Assembly: GCA_934662925.1 (NCBI GenBank)
Contig: CAKUKL010000036.1
Coordinates: 1-9,934, forward strand
Source: an uncultured Oscillospiraceae bacterium
Lineage (GTDB): Bacteria; Bacillota; Clostridia; Oscillospirales; Oscillospiraceae
DNA: 9,934 nt
Direction: 5' to 3'
Shown here: positions 1-5,845 of the stretch, piece by piece
Numbering within the stretch: position 1 is the stretch's first letter
How the letters are laid out: every line of letters starts with the position of its first letter
Program-made: the position numbers and the translations under genes
Notes under the pieces: model-generated
Told to the model about the DNA's origin: nothing
Seen by the model: the letters and a program-made list of their open reading frames with translations, nothing else
Database searches by the model: none

Positions 1-268
1 GGATAAGATGTGGGAGTTCCTGGACCGCCTGTTCAACGTGGCCCTGCCCCGTGTCCGCGACTTCCGCGGCATTAACCCCAACGCTTTCGACGGCCGCGGC
101 AACTACGCCCTCGGCCTGAAGGAGCAGCTGATCTTCCCCGAGATCGAGTACGATAAGATCGACAAGATCCGTGGTATGGACATTGTCATCTGCACCACCG
201 CCAAGACTGATGAAGAGGCCAAGGAACTGCTTACCCTCCTGGGCGCCCCCTTCACCACCAACGGCTAA
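1..268 (+). CDS. rplE: 50S ribosomal protein L5, C-terminal part (5' end outside window)
   Basis: Ribosomal protein L5 binds 5S rRNA and helps form the central protuberance of the large subunit, contacting the P-site tRNA. The window opens inside the gene; the reading frame starts at base 2 and gives the last 88 residues. The visible part contains the family's conserved C-terminal block: [18 protein letters not shown], then the [12 protein letters not shown] segment, then [17 protein letters not shown] and the closing [12 protein letters not shown] helix. It ends normally at TAA (266-268). The next gene, rpsN, follows after 16 nt with its own ribosome binding site, the usual spc-operon arrangement. 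Nothing looks damaged; only the missing 5' portion is unknown. Confidence 0.97.
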   Translation, partial: DKMWEFLDRLFNVALPRVRDFRGINPNAFDGRGNYALGLKEQLIFPEIEYDKIDKIRGMDIVICTTAKTDEEAKELLTLLGAPFTTNG

Positions 269-284
269 GAGGAGGAAGAACAGT

Positions 285-470
285 ATGGCTAAGAAATCTA
301 TGATCCTGAAGGCTCAGCGCGAGCCCAAGTTCTCCAGCCGCCGCAACAACCGCTGCAAGATCTGCGGCCGTCCCCACGCCTACCTCCGCGACTACGGCAT
401 CTGCCGTATCTGCTTCCGTGAGCTGGCGTACAAGGGCCAGATCCCCGGCGTCAAGAAGGCTTCCTGGTAA
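285..470 (+). CDS. rpsN: 30S ribosomal protein S14, short zinc-binding type
   Basis: S14 is a late-assembling protein of the 30S head. This is the 61-residue zinc form (also called rpsZ or S14 type Z) rather than the roughly 100-residue zinc-free form. Four cysteines make the zinc ribbon: C24-x2-C27 and C40-x2-C43, with the conserved [21 protein letters not shown] segment spread over residues 35-55 and the usual VKKASW end. The ATG at 285 is supported by a GAGGAGG site ending 9 nt upstream. In most spc operons rpsH would follow within a few tens of bases; here the stop at 468-470 is followed by 851 bp without a gene. Identity is certain from length and motifs. Confidence 0.98.
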   Translation: MAKKSMILKAQREPKFSSRRNNRCKICGRPHAYLRDYGICRICFRELAYKGQIPGVKKASW

Positions 471-600
471 ATCTTGTTCCGCCGTGCTTCGGGGGATCGG
501 CGCTTGCAGTACCTAAGTACGGCGGCGCCGCTCACCCGTCGCCTGACGAAACGATTCTTACCAAGCCTGCGGTGCGGAACGCGTAATGCTTCCGCAGCGG

Positions 601-626
601 ATAACCAGCAATCATAACCCAGCATC
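601..626 (+). repeat. Tandem 13-bp near-repeat
   Basis: Bases 601-613 (ATAACCAGCAATC) and 614-626 (ATAACCCAGCATC) are two adjacent copies of one 13-bp unit, differing only by a shift of a C and an A. They sit directly before the long hairpin at 628-664. No function is recognised. They could be a protein-binding direct repeat or a replication-slippage duplication. Confidence 0.6.
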
Positions 627-627
627 G

Positions 628-664
628 ATCAGCTTCTGCCGGAATTTTTCCGGCAGAAGCTGAT
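628..664 (+). terminator. Perfect 17-bp hairpin after rpsN, possible terminator or processing site
   Basis: The arm at 628-644 is the exact reverse complement of the arm at 648-664, leaving a three-base TTT loop (645-647). The stem core CTTCTGCCGG is GC-rich enough to form readily. Only three T residues (664-666) follow, so it is a weak match to an intrinsic terminator; it could act instead as an RNase III processing site or a 3'-end stabiliser for the upstream S10-spc mRNA. Its position, after rpsN and about 50 nt before a promoter, fits the end of one transcript before the next begins. The hairpin is directly visible; termination is inference. Confidence 0.6.
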
Positions 665-712
665 TTGCGAAATTAGTTATCCACGCTTTCGTGTGTGCAA
701 GGCACAAAAACC

Positions 713-741
713 TTGCATTTTACAAAAAAGTGCGGTATAAT
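713..741 (+). promoter_or_regulatory. Sigma-A-type promoter inside the spc operon
   Basis: A perfect -10 box TATAAT (736-741) lies 17 bp, the optimal spacing, downstream of TTGCAT (713-718), which matches the first three bases of the TTGACA -35 consensus. The spacer and the region just upstream (runs of A at 706-710 and 724-729) are AT-rich in an otherwise GC-rich operon. Transcription would start at about 747-749. It could drive a small RNA ending near 908 and, by read-through, rpsH and the genes below it. The -10 box and spacing are clear; actual activity is inference. Confidence 0.75.
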
Positions 742-747
742 TAGTTG

Positions 748-908
748 CTTTTGCGTGTGGACCATATGCGCTAAGACCTCCCAACGCATCCGGGAGTATC
801 GTAAACCCGTAAACTATGAGGCGATCCCTCATGGGTACGGGGTTTTGGCATGATAGGGACCCGCGCGGAGCGGCAAAACAAGATCAGATCCGCCTTCCGG
901 CGGTTTTG
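748..908 (+). ncRNA. Candidate structured small RNA or leader, about 160 nt, family unknown
   Basis: This segment begins at the predicted start of the 713-741 promoter and ends at a terminator-like hairpin. It has clear RNA-type pairing. A long stem joins 803-811 (AAACCCGTA) to 836-845 with one bulged G. It continues as CTATGAGG (814-821) pairing with CCTCATGG (827-834) around the loop CGATC. A second hairpin pairs CTCCC (778-782) with GGGAG (792-796). The ends can close: TTTTGC (749-754) with GCAAAA (873-878), and CGTGTGG (754-760) with CCGCGCG (861-867) using G-U pairs. No ribosome binding site with a plausible short gene is seen. It lacks the hallmark sequences of SRP RNA, tmRNA, T-box leaders or the common riboswitches, and I cannot match it to 6S RNA. 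It could instead be an attenuating leader for rpsH and downstream genes. Confidence 0.5.
890..907 (+). terminator. Short GC hairpin with T4 tail, candidate intrinsic terminator
   Basis: CCGCC (890-894) pairs with GGCGG (899-903) around a TTCC loop, followed directly by TTTT (904-907). The stem is short and the T-run modest, so termination may be partial. CAAAAC (874-879) can pair with GTTTTG (903-908) and would lengthen the structure or sequester the T-run. It closes the candidate small RNA begun by the promoter at 713-741. Confidence 0.5.
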
Positions 909-1307
909 ATATAAGATGTGCTCTGTCCGGCAAACGCCGCGGACGAGCCGGCGCGGGGAAGAGATCCGGGAAATGCGCAGCCCGGGCCGCTTCTGCCGGG
1001 ACCGGACGCGGCGGGAAAAGACAGGGCGCGTCAATGCCCCGCGGAATGCGGCAAGACGGACAAAAGGTCGGGGAAGGATGCCTGCTCCTCGATACCTTTC
1101 CGCCTGTACCGGAGAAGCGTCCGAGCCGTCATGCGCAGCGCGGATGGACTGGAGCGAGGGCGAGAAACCGAAGCTGTCATAAGCGGCTGTTTCGAGCCTG
1201 AGTCGGAGGGAAGCCGCGCGTCGCGTATAGGCGAGGCGTGACAGGCCCCCTTTTCAGCCTGAACTGCTGTGTATTTCGGTCAAGCGCAGATCCTGGTAAA
1301 CTTTAAT
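909..1307 (+). other. GC-rich intergenic stretch, no gene recognised
   Basis: About 400 bp without a supportable gene. Open frames on both strands exist because the sequence is GC-rich, but none has a ribosome binding site or a recognisable protein. Local inverted repeats include GCGGCT (1183-1188) with AGCCGC (1212-1217), and CGCGTCGC (1217-1224) with GCGAGGCG (1231-1238), which matches at seven of eight positions. The block 1151-1243 resembles one in the infA-rpmJ gap. No convincing second promoter for rpsH was found. Confidence 0.6.
1151..1243 (+). repeat. Intergenic element, copy 1 (shared blocks with 7145-7240)
   Basis: Three short blocks appear here in the same order as in the infA-rpmJ gap: GGAGCGAGGGCGAG (1151-1164), AGTCGGAGGGAAGC (1201-1214) and GCGTGACA (1236-1243). 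The total span is 93 bp against 96 bp in the other copy, and the sequence between blocks differs but can fold. It may be a diverged copy of a dispersed intergenic repeat. The similarity is short and could partly reflect low-complexity GA/CG-rich sequence. Confidence 0.35.
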
Positions 1308-1321
1308 AGGAGGTAACACTC

Positions 1322-1723
1322 ATGCAAATCACTGATCCCATTGCGGATATGCTCACCCGTATCCGCAACGCGAACAACGCCAAGCATGACACCGTGGATG
1401 TTCCGGCTTCCAACATGAAGAAGGCCATTGCCCAGATCCTGCTGGACGAAGGCTATATCAAGAACTTCCAGATCATCAACGACGGTACTCAGGGCGTGAT
1501 CCGCGTGACTCTCAAGTATCTGCAGCCCGGCAAGGAGAAGGTCCTGACCGGTCTGCGCCGTGTCTCCAAGCCCGGCCTGCGCGTTTATGCCGGCGCTGAC
1601 GAGCTGCCTCAGGTTCTGCGCGGCCTGGGCATTGCGATCGTGTCCACTTCCAAGGGCGTCATGACCGACAAGAAGGCCCGAGAGGCTCATGTCGGCGGCG
1701 AAGTCCTTGCGTTCGTCTGGTAA
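1322..1723 (+). CDS. rpsH: 30S ribosomal protein S8
   Basis: S8 is a primary 16S rRNA-binding protein of the 30S platform and in Escherichia coli also represses spc-operon translation by binding its mRNA. The 133-residue product has the normal length. It starts with the family block [15 protein letters not shown] (residues 4-18) and has the rRNA-binding STSKG motif (108-112) and the conserved end [22 protein letters not shown], shown here in two parts as residues 112-119 and 120-133. The ATG at 1322 follows an AGGAGGT site (1308-1314) by 7 nt. Its stop codon overlaps the ribosome binding site of rplF. It is the first gene after the 851-bp non-coding block, so it may be transcribed from the promoter at 713-741 or by read-through. 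Confidence 0.98.
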   Translation: MQITDPIADMLTRIRNANNAKHDTVDVPASNMKKAIAQILLDEGYIKNFQIINDGTQGVIRVTLKYLQPGKEKVLTGLRRVSKPGLRVYAGADELPQVLRGLGIAIVSTSKGVMTDKKAREAHVGGEVLAFVW

Positions 1724-1737
1724 GGAGGGTTATAGGA

Positions 1738-2283
1738 ATGTCTAGAATTGGTAGAGCTCCTATCGCCGTTCCCGCCGGCGTGGAAGTCAAGCTCGAGGAC
1801 AACAATGTTGTCACCGTGAAGGGCCCCAAGGGCACCCTCACCCAGCAGTTCCACCCCAACATGACCATCGCCATGGAGGGCACTGAGCTGCACGTCACCC
1901 GTCCCAACGACCTGAAGGAGAACCGCTCTCTTCACGGTCTGACCCGCACCCTGCTGCACAACATGGTCGTGGGCGTCACCGAGGGCTACAAGAAGACTCT
2001 GGACGTCAACGGCGTCGGCTACCGTGTGGCCATGGAGGGCGGCAAGCTGGTCATGAACCTGGGCTTCTCTCACCAGGTCATCATGGAGGCTCCCGAGGGC
2101 ATCACCATCGAGACCCCCACTGCCAACCAGATCGTGATCTCCGGCTACGACAAGCAGCTGGTCGGTCAGTTCGCGGCCAAGGTCCGCGAGAAGCGTCCTC
2201 CCGAGCCTTATAAGGGCAAGGGCATCAAGTACTCTGACGAGGTCATCCGCCGCAAGGTCGGTAAGACCGGTGTCAAGAAATAA
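1738..2283 (+). CDS. rplF: 50S ribosomal protein L6
   Basis: L6 sits near the factor-binding site of the large subunit, next to the sarcin-ricin loop, and is needed for late 50S assembly. The 181-residue protein has the expected two related domains: residues 1-81 (MSRIGRAPI start, VTVKGPKG at 26-33) and 82-175. It carries the C-terminal family signature [11 protein letters not shown] at residues 155-165. The start is fixed by AAGGAGGG (1722-1729), 8 nt before ATG, which overlaps the stop codon of rpsH, so the two genes are probably translationally linked. The gene is intact, with no unusual residues noticed. Confidence 0.98.
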   Translation: MSRIGRAPIAVPAGVEVKLEDNNVVTVKGPKGTLTQQFHPNMTIAMEGTELHVTRPNDLKENRSLHGLTRTLLHNMVVGVTEGYKKTLDVNGVGYRVAMEGGKLVMNLGFSHQVIMEAPEGITIETPTANQIVISGYDKQLVGQFAAKVREKRPPEPYKGKGIKYSDEVIRRKVGKTGVKK

Positions 2284-2302
2284 TTAAGGAGGTGTGCCGA
2301 TT

Positions 2303-2662
2303 ATGATTAACAGACCCAATACGAAGGCTCAGCGCCTGCATCGTCATAAACGCGTTCGCGGCAAGGTGTCCGGCACCCCCGAGCGTCCCCGTCTGAACGT
2401 GTTCCGCAGCGAGACCAACATCTATGCCCAGATCATCGACGATACTCAGGGCATCACGCTGGCCTCCGCCAACTCCCTGGAGAAGGGCTTCGAGTGCGAC
2501 GGCACCAAGACCGACGCCGCCAAGAAGGTCGGCCAGCTGGTCGCCGAGCGCGCCAAGGCCAAGGGCATCGACACCGTGGTGTTCGACCGCGGCGGCTATG
2601 TCTATCACGGCCGTGTTCAGGCTCTGGCCGAGGGCGCCCGCGAGGGCGGCCTGCAGTTCTAA
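2303..2662 (+). CDS. rplR: 50S ribosomal protein L18
   Basis: L18 binds 5S rRNA together with L5 and helps attach it to the 50S subunit. The product is 119 residues, typical for the family. It has the basic N-terminal tail (residues 9-22, rich in R, K and H), the [22 protein letters not shown] core split across residues 25-46, and the conserved [20 protein letters not shown] region at 91-110. An in-frame GTG at 2294 would add three residues, but it lies directly after the AAGGAGGT site (2286-2293). The ATG at 2303, 9 nt downstream of that site and giving the standard N-terminus, is therefore the start. Confidence 0.97.
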   Translation: MINRPNTKAQRLHRHKRVRGKVSGTPERPRLNVFRSETNIYAQIIDDTQGITLASANSLEKGFECDGTKTDAAKKVGQLVAERAKAKGIDTVVFDRGGYVYHGRVQALAEGAREGGLQF

Positions 2663-2680
2663 GGGAGGAGGAAAAGATAA

Positions 2681-3181
2681 ATGGCTCGTTTTGAAAGAGA
2701 ACCCAAAGAGTTCGTGGAGAAGGTCGTGTACCTGAACCGCGTTTCCAAGACTGTCAAGGGCGGCCGTGTTTCCAAGTTCTCCGCCCTGGTCGTCGTCGGC
2801 GACGAGAAGGGCAAGGTCGGCTACGGTCTGGGCAAGGCCGCTGAAGTGGCCGAGGCCATCCGCAAGGGCATCGAGGATGCCAAGAAGAACATGGTCACCG
2901 TGACCCTGTCCGGCACCACCATTCCCCACGAAGTCATCGGCGAGTTCGGCGCCGGCCGCGTGCTGCTCAAGCCCGCCAGCAAAGGTACCGGCATCATCGC
3001 CGGCGGTCCCGTGCGTGCGGTGATGGAAGCCGCCGGCGTGTCCGACATCCGCGCCAAGTGCCTGCGCACCAACAACCCCCAGAACGTGGTGGCCGCTACC
3101 ATGGAGGGCCTCAAGGCGCTCCGCAGCCCCGCTGAGGTTGCCCGGATCCGCGGCAAGAGCGTGGAAGAAATCTTAGGTTAA
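2681..3181 (+). CDS. rpsE: 30S ribosomal protein S5
   Basis: S5 lines the mRNA entry channel of the 30S subunit and affects decoding accuracy and mRNA unwinding. The 166-residue protein has the N-terminal double-stranded-RNA-binding-like domain (about residues 10-75, with [20 protein letters not shown] at 28-47 and [12 protein letters not shown] at 49-60). The C-terminal domain includes [18 protein letters not shown] (97-114) and the [10 protein letters not shown] segment (131-140). ATG 2681 follows a GGAGGAGG site by 9 nt, and that site begins just after the L18 stop. The stop codon overlaps the rpmD ribosome binding site. Confidence 0.98.
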   Translation: MARFEREPKEFVEKVVYLNRVSKTVKGGRVSKFSALVVVGDEKGKVGYGLGKAAEVAEAIRKGIEDAKKNMVTVTLSGTTIPHEVIGEFGAGRVLLKPASKGTGIIAGGPVRAVMEAAGVSDIRAKCLRTNNPQNVVAATMEGLKALRSPAEVARIRGKSVEEILG

Positions 3182-3195
3182 GGAGGCTCACGACC

Positions 3196-3381
3196 ATGGC
3201 TAACACTATTGAGATCAAGCTCGTCAAGAGCCTGAACGGCCGTCTGGCCAAGCATAAGGCGACTGCCGAGGCCCTGGGCCTGCGTACCATCGGCGACGTG
3301 ACCGTCCAGCCCGACAACGCGGCCACCCGCGGCAAGATCGCCCACATCGGTTACCTGCTTGAGGTAACCGAGAAAGCCTGA
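3196..3381 (+). CDS. rpmD: 50S ribosomal protein L30
   Basis: L30 is a small protein on the large-subunit surface that contacts 23S rRNA. The 61-residue product matches the bacterial short form: the [12 protein letters not shown] beta strand and turn (residues 5-16), a helix ending in [10 protein letters not shown], and a closing beta strand with [12 protein letters not shown] (46-57). AGGAGG (3181-3186) lies 9 nt before ATG and overlaps the S5 stop. Its own TGA (3379-3381) overlaps the rplO ribosome binding site, giving a continuous chain of coupled starts from S8 to L15. Confidence 0.97.
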   Translation: MANTIEIKLVKSLNGRLAKHKATAEALGLRTIGDVTVQPDNAATRGKIAHIGYLLEVTEKA

Positions 3382-3395
3382 GGAGGTGCCCGAAG

Positions 3396-3836
3396 ATGAA
3401 TCTGCATGAACTGTCTCCCGCTCCTGGTTCCACCCAGGTCGGTAAGCGCAAGGGCCGGGGCCCCGGCACCGGCAACGGCAAGACTGCCGGCCGCGGCCAC
3501 AAGGGTCAGAAGGCCCGTTCCGGCGGCGGCGTCCGCATCGGCTTTGAGGGCGGCCAGATGCCTCTGGCCCGCCGTCTGCCCAAGCGCGGCTTCAACAACA
3601 TCTTTGCCAAGCCCCTTGAGACCGTCAACGTTTCCGCACTCAACAAGTTTGAGGACGGCGCAACTGTGAGTGTTTGTGATCTGCTGGAAAAGGGTATCCT
3701 CTCCAAGTGCGAGTACGGCGTCAAGATCCTCGGCAACGGTGAAGTGACCAAGAAGCTCACCGTGAAGGCCAACGCCTTCTCCGCCTCCGCCAAAGAGAAG
3801 ATCGAAAAGGCTGGCGGAAAGGCTGAGGTGATCTGA
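3396..3836 (+). CDS. rplO: 50S ribosomal protein L15
   Basis: L15 is a late-assembly 23S rRNA-binding protein with a long basic N-terminal extension that threads into the rRNA core. That extension is plain here: a Gly/Arg/Lys-rich stretch at residues 16-60 including [18 protein letters not shown] (28-45) and [17 protein letters not shown] (50-66). The globular C-terminal domain (about 70-146) includes the [16 protein letters not shown] block at 110-125. Length (146) is typical. AGGAGGTG (3381-3388) lies 7 nt before the ATG. The stop TGA is one base before secY, whose ribosome binding site lies inside this gene. Confidence 0.98.
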   Translation: MNLHELSPAPGSTQVGKRKGRGPGTGNGKTAGRGHKGQKARSGGGVRIGFEGGQMPLARRLPKRGFNNIFAKPLETVNVSALNKFEDGATVSVCDLLEKGILSKCEYGVKILGNGEVTKKLTVKANAFSASAKEKIEKAGGKAEVI

Positions 3837-3837
3837 G

Positions 3838-5196
3838 ATGATCCAGACCATCCGAAATGCGTGGAAGGTGCCCGAACTGCGCAATAAGCTGCTGTTCACT
3901 GTGTTCGCCCTGCTCATTTTCCGGTTGGGCTGTGCGATCCCGGTCCCCTTTATCAATGGCGATACGCTGTCCAGCTACATGGCCGCCCAGTCTGCCACCA
4001 TTTTCGGCCTGCTGAACGTCATGAGCGGCGACGCGTTCTCTCAGGCGACGGTATTCGCGCTGTCCATTCAGCCCTATATCAACGCCTCCATCATCATCCA
4101 GCTGCTGACCATCGCCATCCCCGCTCTCGAGCGTCTGGCCAAGGACGGCGGTGAAGAGGGTAAGCGCAAGATCGAGGCCATTACCCGCTACACCACCATC
4201 GGCATCGCTCTGCTGCAGGGCTTCGGCTACTACACCTGGATCAACTACTACAACAACAACGGCATCGATATGCTCAACGTGCCCGACGGCTACGGCGTCT
4301 GGGCCGCTATCGTGATCGTCGCCGCCTTCGTGGCCGGCTCCACCTTCGTCATGTGGCTGGGTGAGCAGGTCACCGAGTTCGGCATCGGCAACGGCATCTC
4401 CATCATCCTGTTTGCCGGTATCGTGGCCCGCGGTCCCGCCATGGTGACCAACCTCATCTCCGGCGTGCGCAGCTGGGCCAACGGCTCTGCTTCCGAGTCT
4501 GCCCTGCGCCTGCACCCCGCCTTCATCCCGCTGATCATCATCGGTATGCTGGCTCTGGTGGTGTTCATCGTGTTCATCACCAACGCGGAGCGCCGCATTC
4601 CCGTGCAGTATGCCAAGCGGGTGGTGGGCCGCAAGATGTACGGCGGTCAGTCCAGCCATATTCCCATCAAGGTGAATATGTCCGGCGTTCTGCCCATCAT
4701 CTTTGCCCAGTCCATCGCTTCTATTCCCGCCACCATCGGCATGTTCGTGCCCAGCGCCACTCAGGAGGGCACCGGCTGGTACACGTTCCTGAAGGTCTTC
4801 GATAACCGCGGCCTGCTGTACAGCATCGTGTACTTCCTGCTGATCATCATGTTCAGCTACTTCTACTCCACCATCCAGTTCAACCCCGTGGAGGTCTCCA
4901 ACAACCTGAAGAAGAACGGCGGCTTCATTCCCGGCTTCCGTCCCGGCAAGCCCACCACCGACTTCCTCAACAAGGTCATCTCCCGCATCACCCTGTTCGG
5001 TGCCATCTATCTGGCCATCGTGGCCCTGCTGCCCACCATCGTGGGCAACATCATGGTGGCCGCCGGCTCCAGCATGGGGCGGAACCTGATGATCGGCGGT
5101 ACGTCCATCATCATTATCGTGGGCGTCGCGCTGGAGACTACCAAGGCTCTGGAGGCGCAGCTGATGATGCGCCACTACAAGGGTTTCCTTGAGTAA
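3838..5196 (+). CDS. secY: Protein translocase subunit SecY
   Basis: SecY is the channel-forming membrane subunit of the Sec translocon, exporting unfolded proteins with SecA and inserting membrane proteins with the signal recognition particle. The 452-residue protein shows about ten hydrophobic segments, at roughly 18-38, 70-95, 116-136, 150-172, 183-205, 228-248, 280-303, 325-345, 382-402 and 412-435. Family landmarks are the FGIGNGISIILFAGI segment (181-195), the cytosolic loop NAERRIPVQYAKR (249-261) and the SecA/ribosome-contact loop GGFIPGFRPG (361-370), whose Arg368 corresponds to the essential E. coli Arg357. ATG 3838 lies one base after the L15 stop, with GAGGTGA (3825-3831) as binding site. 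Its place between rplO and adk is the classical one. Confidence 0.98.
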   Translation: MIQTIRNAWKVPELRNKLLFTVFALLIFRLGCAIPVPFINGDTLSSYMAAQSATIFGLLNVMSGDAFSQATVFALSIQPYINASIIIQLLTIAIPALERLAKDGGEEGKRKIEAITRYTTIGIALLQGFGYYTWINYYNNNGIDMLNVPDGYGVWAAIVIVAAFVAGSTFVMWLGEQVTEFGIGNGISIILFAGIVARGPAMVTNLISGVRSWANGSASESALRLHPAFIPLIIIGMLALVVFIVFITNAERRIPVQYAKRVVGRKMYGGQSSHIPIKVNMSGVLPIIFAQSIASIPATIGMFVPSATQEGTGWYTFLKVFDNRGLLYSIVYFLLIIMFSYFYSTIQFNPVEVSNNLKKNGGFIPGFRPGKPTTDFLNKVISRITLFGAIYLAIVALLPTIVGNIMVAAGSSMGRNLMIGGTSIIIIVGVALETTKALEAQLMMRHYKGFLE

Positions 5197-5211
5197 GAAA
5201 GGGTGAGGGTC

Positions 5212-5844
5212 ATGAAACTGATCATGCTTGGCGCCCCCGGCGCCGGAAAAGGCACTCAGGCGGCTATCCTCAGCGAGAAGCTGGGGATCCCCACCATTTC
5301 CACTGGCAACATCCTGCGGGCCGCCGTGAAGAACGGCACCCCCGTGGGTCTCCAGGCCAAGTCCTACATGGACGCCGGCAAGCTGGTGCCCGATGAGGTC
5401 ATCATCGGCATCGTGGCCGAGCGTCTGGCGGAGCCTGACTGCGAAAAGGGCTACATCCTCGACGGTGTGCCCCGTACCATCGCTCAGGCCGAGGCTCTGG
5501 AGAAGGCCGGCATCGTGTTCGACAACGTCGTGTCCATCGAGATCTCCGACGAGGAGATTGTCAAGCGCATGAGCGGCCGCCGGGCCTGCACCGCCTGCGG
5601 CGCCACCTATCACGTGGTGTCCGCCCCCTCCAAGGTGGAAGGCAAGTGCGACAAGTGCGGCGCCGATCTGGTGCTCCGTGACGACGACAAGCCCGAGACC
5701 GTCAACCATCGGTTGGAGGTCTATCACGAGGAGACCGAGCCTCTGAAAGATTTCTATGCACAGCGCGGTGTGCTGAGAATGGTGGACAATCAGCCCACCA
5801 TCGAGGCCACCACGCAGGTCGTCCTGAAGGCGCTGGGGCTTTAA
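5212..5844 (+). CDS. adk: Adenylate kinase, zinc-lid type
   Basis: Adenylate kinase interconverts ATP + AMP and 2 ADP in the cytoplasm. The 210-residue product has the P-loop GAPGAGKGT (residues 7-15), the AMP-binding segment with TISTGNILR (28-36), and a long lid domain. The lid carries four cysteines, C126-x2-C129 and C146-x2-C149, the zinc-binding form typical of Gram-positive bacteria. The conserved catalytic stretch reads LDGVPRT (83-89); Val86 replaces the usual aromatic or Ile residue, while Asp84 and Arg88 are kept. A GTG at 5203 is in frame, but ATG 5212 gives the standard N-terminus and lies 8 nt after AAAGGG, so it is preferred. The gene follows secY by 15 nt and precedes map by one. 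Confidence 0.97.
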   Translation: MKLIMLGAPGAGKGTQAAILSEKLGIPTISTGNILRAAVKNGTPVGLQAKSYMDAGKLVPDEVIIGIVAERLAEPDCEKGYILDGVPRTIAQAEALEKAGIVFDNVVSIEISDEEIVKRMSGRRACTACGATYHVVSAPSKVEGKCDKCGADLVLRDDDKPETVNHRLEVYHEETEPLKDFYAQRGVLRMVDNQPTIEATTQVVLKALGL

Positions 5845-5845
5845 T

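Larger units (their letters stand above)
471..1321 (+). other. 851-bp non-coding block interrupting the spc operon
   Basis: No open frame here has both a ribosome binding site and protein-like composition. The block separates rpsN from rpsH, which normally lie close together. In order it holds a nested inverted-repeat region (479-530; CCGCCG at 479-484 can pair with CGGCGG at 520-525), a tandem 13-bp repeat (601-626), a perfect long hairpin (628-664), an AT-rich promoter region (about 700-745), a candidate small RNA with a terminator-like end (748-908), a GC-rich stretch with no assignable function (909-1307), and finally the rpsH ribosome binding site (1308-1314). The abrupt shift from GC-rich to AT-rich sequence at about 665-745 fits a promoter embedded in the operon. 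The separate parts are described in their own entries. Confidence 0.8.

Noticed and set aside
677..685. DnaA-box-like TTATCCACG
   Set aside because: It is a single 8 of 9 match in an AT-rich promoter region with no neighbouring boxes, so there is no evidence for an origin.
748..908. Assignment as 6S RNA, or as a purine-type riboswitch because of CCCGTAAACTATG
   Set aside because: The rod-like fold is shorter than usual for 6S and its internal loop is very lopsided. The purine aptamer's two-hairpin core and conserved junctions cannot be laid out on the sequence.
910..915. TATAAG as a second -10 box for rpsH
   Set aside because: The hexamer 17 bp upstream (GATCCG) does not resemble a -35 box, and it lies in the terminator's tail.
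771..1034. 87-codon open frame on the minus strand
   Set aside because: It lies antisense to the candidate small RNA and its terminator, has an Arg-rich composition typical of shadow frames and no binding site.
916..1241. Overlapping open frames on the + strand (88 and 107 codons) in the rpsN-rpsH gap
   Set aside because: No ribosome binding site precedes either start, the two frames encode unrelated Arg/Gly/Pro-rich sequences, and the region is GC-rich enough for chance open frames.
2294..2302. GTG at 2294 as the rplR start
   Set aside because: It touches the ribosome binding site, leaving no spacing. The ATG at 2303 gives the usual L18 N-terminus.
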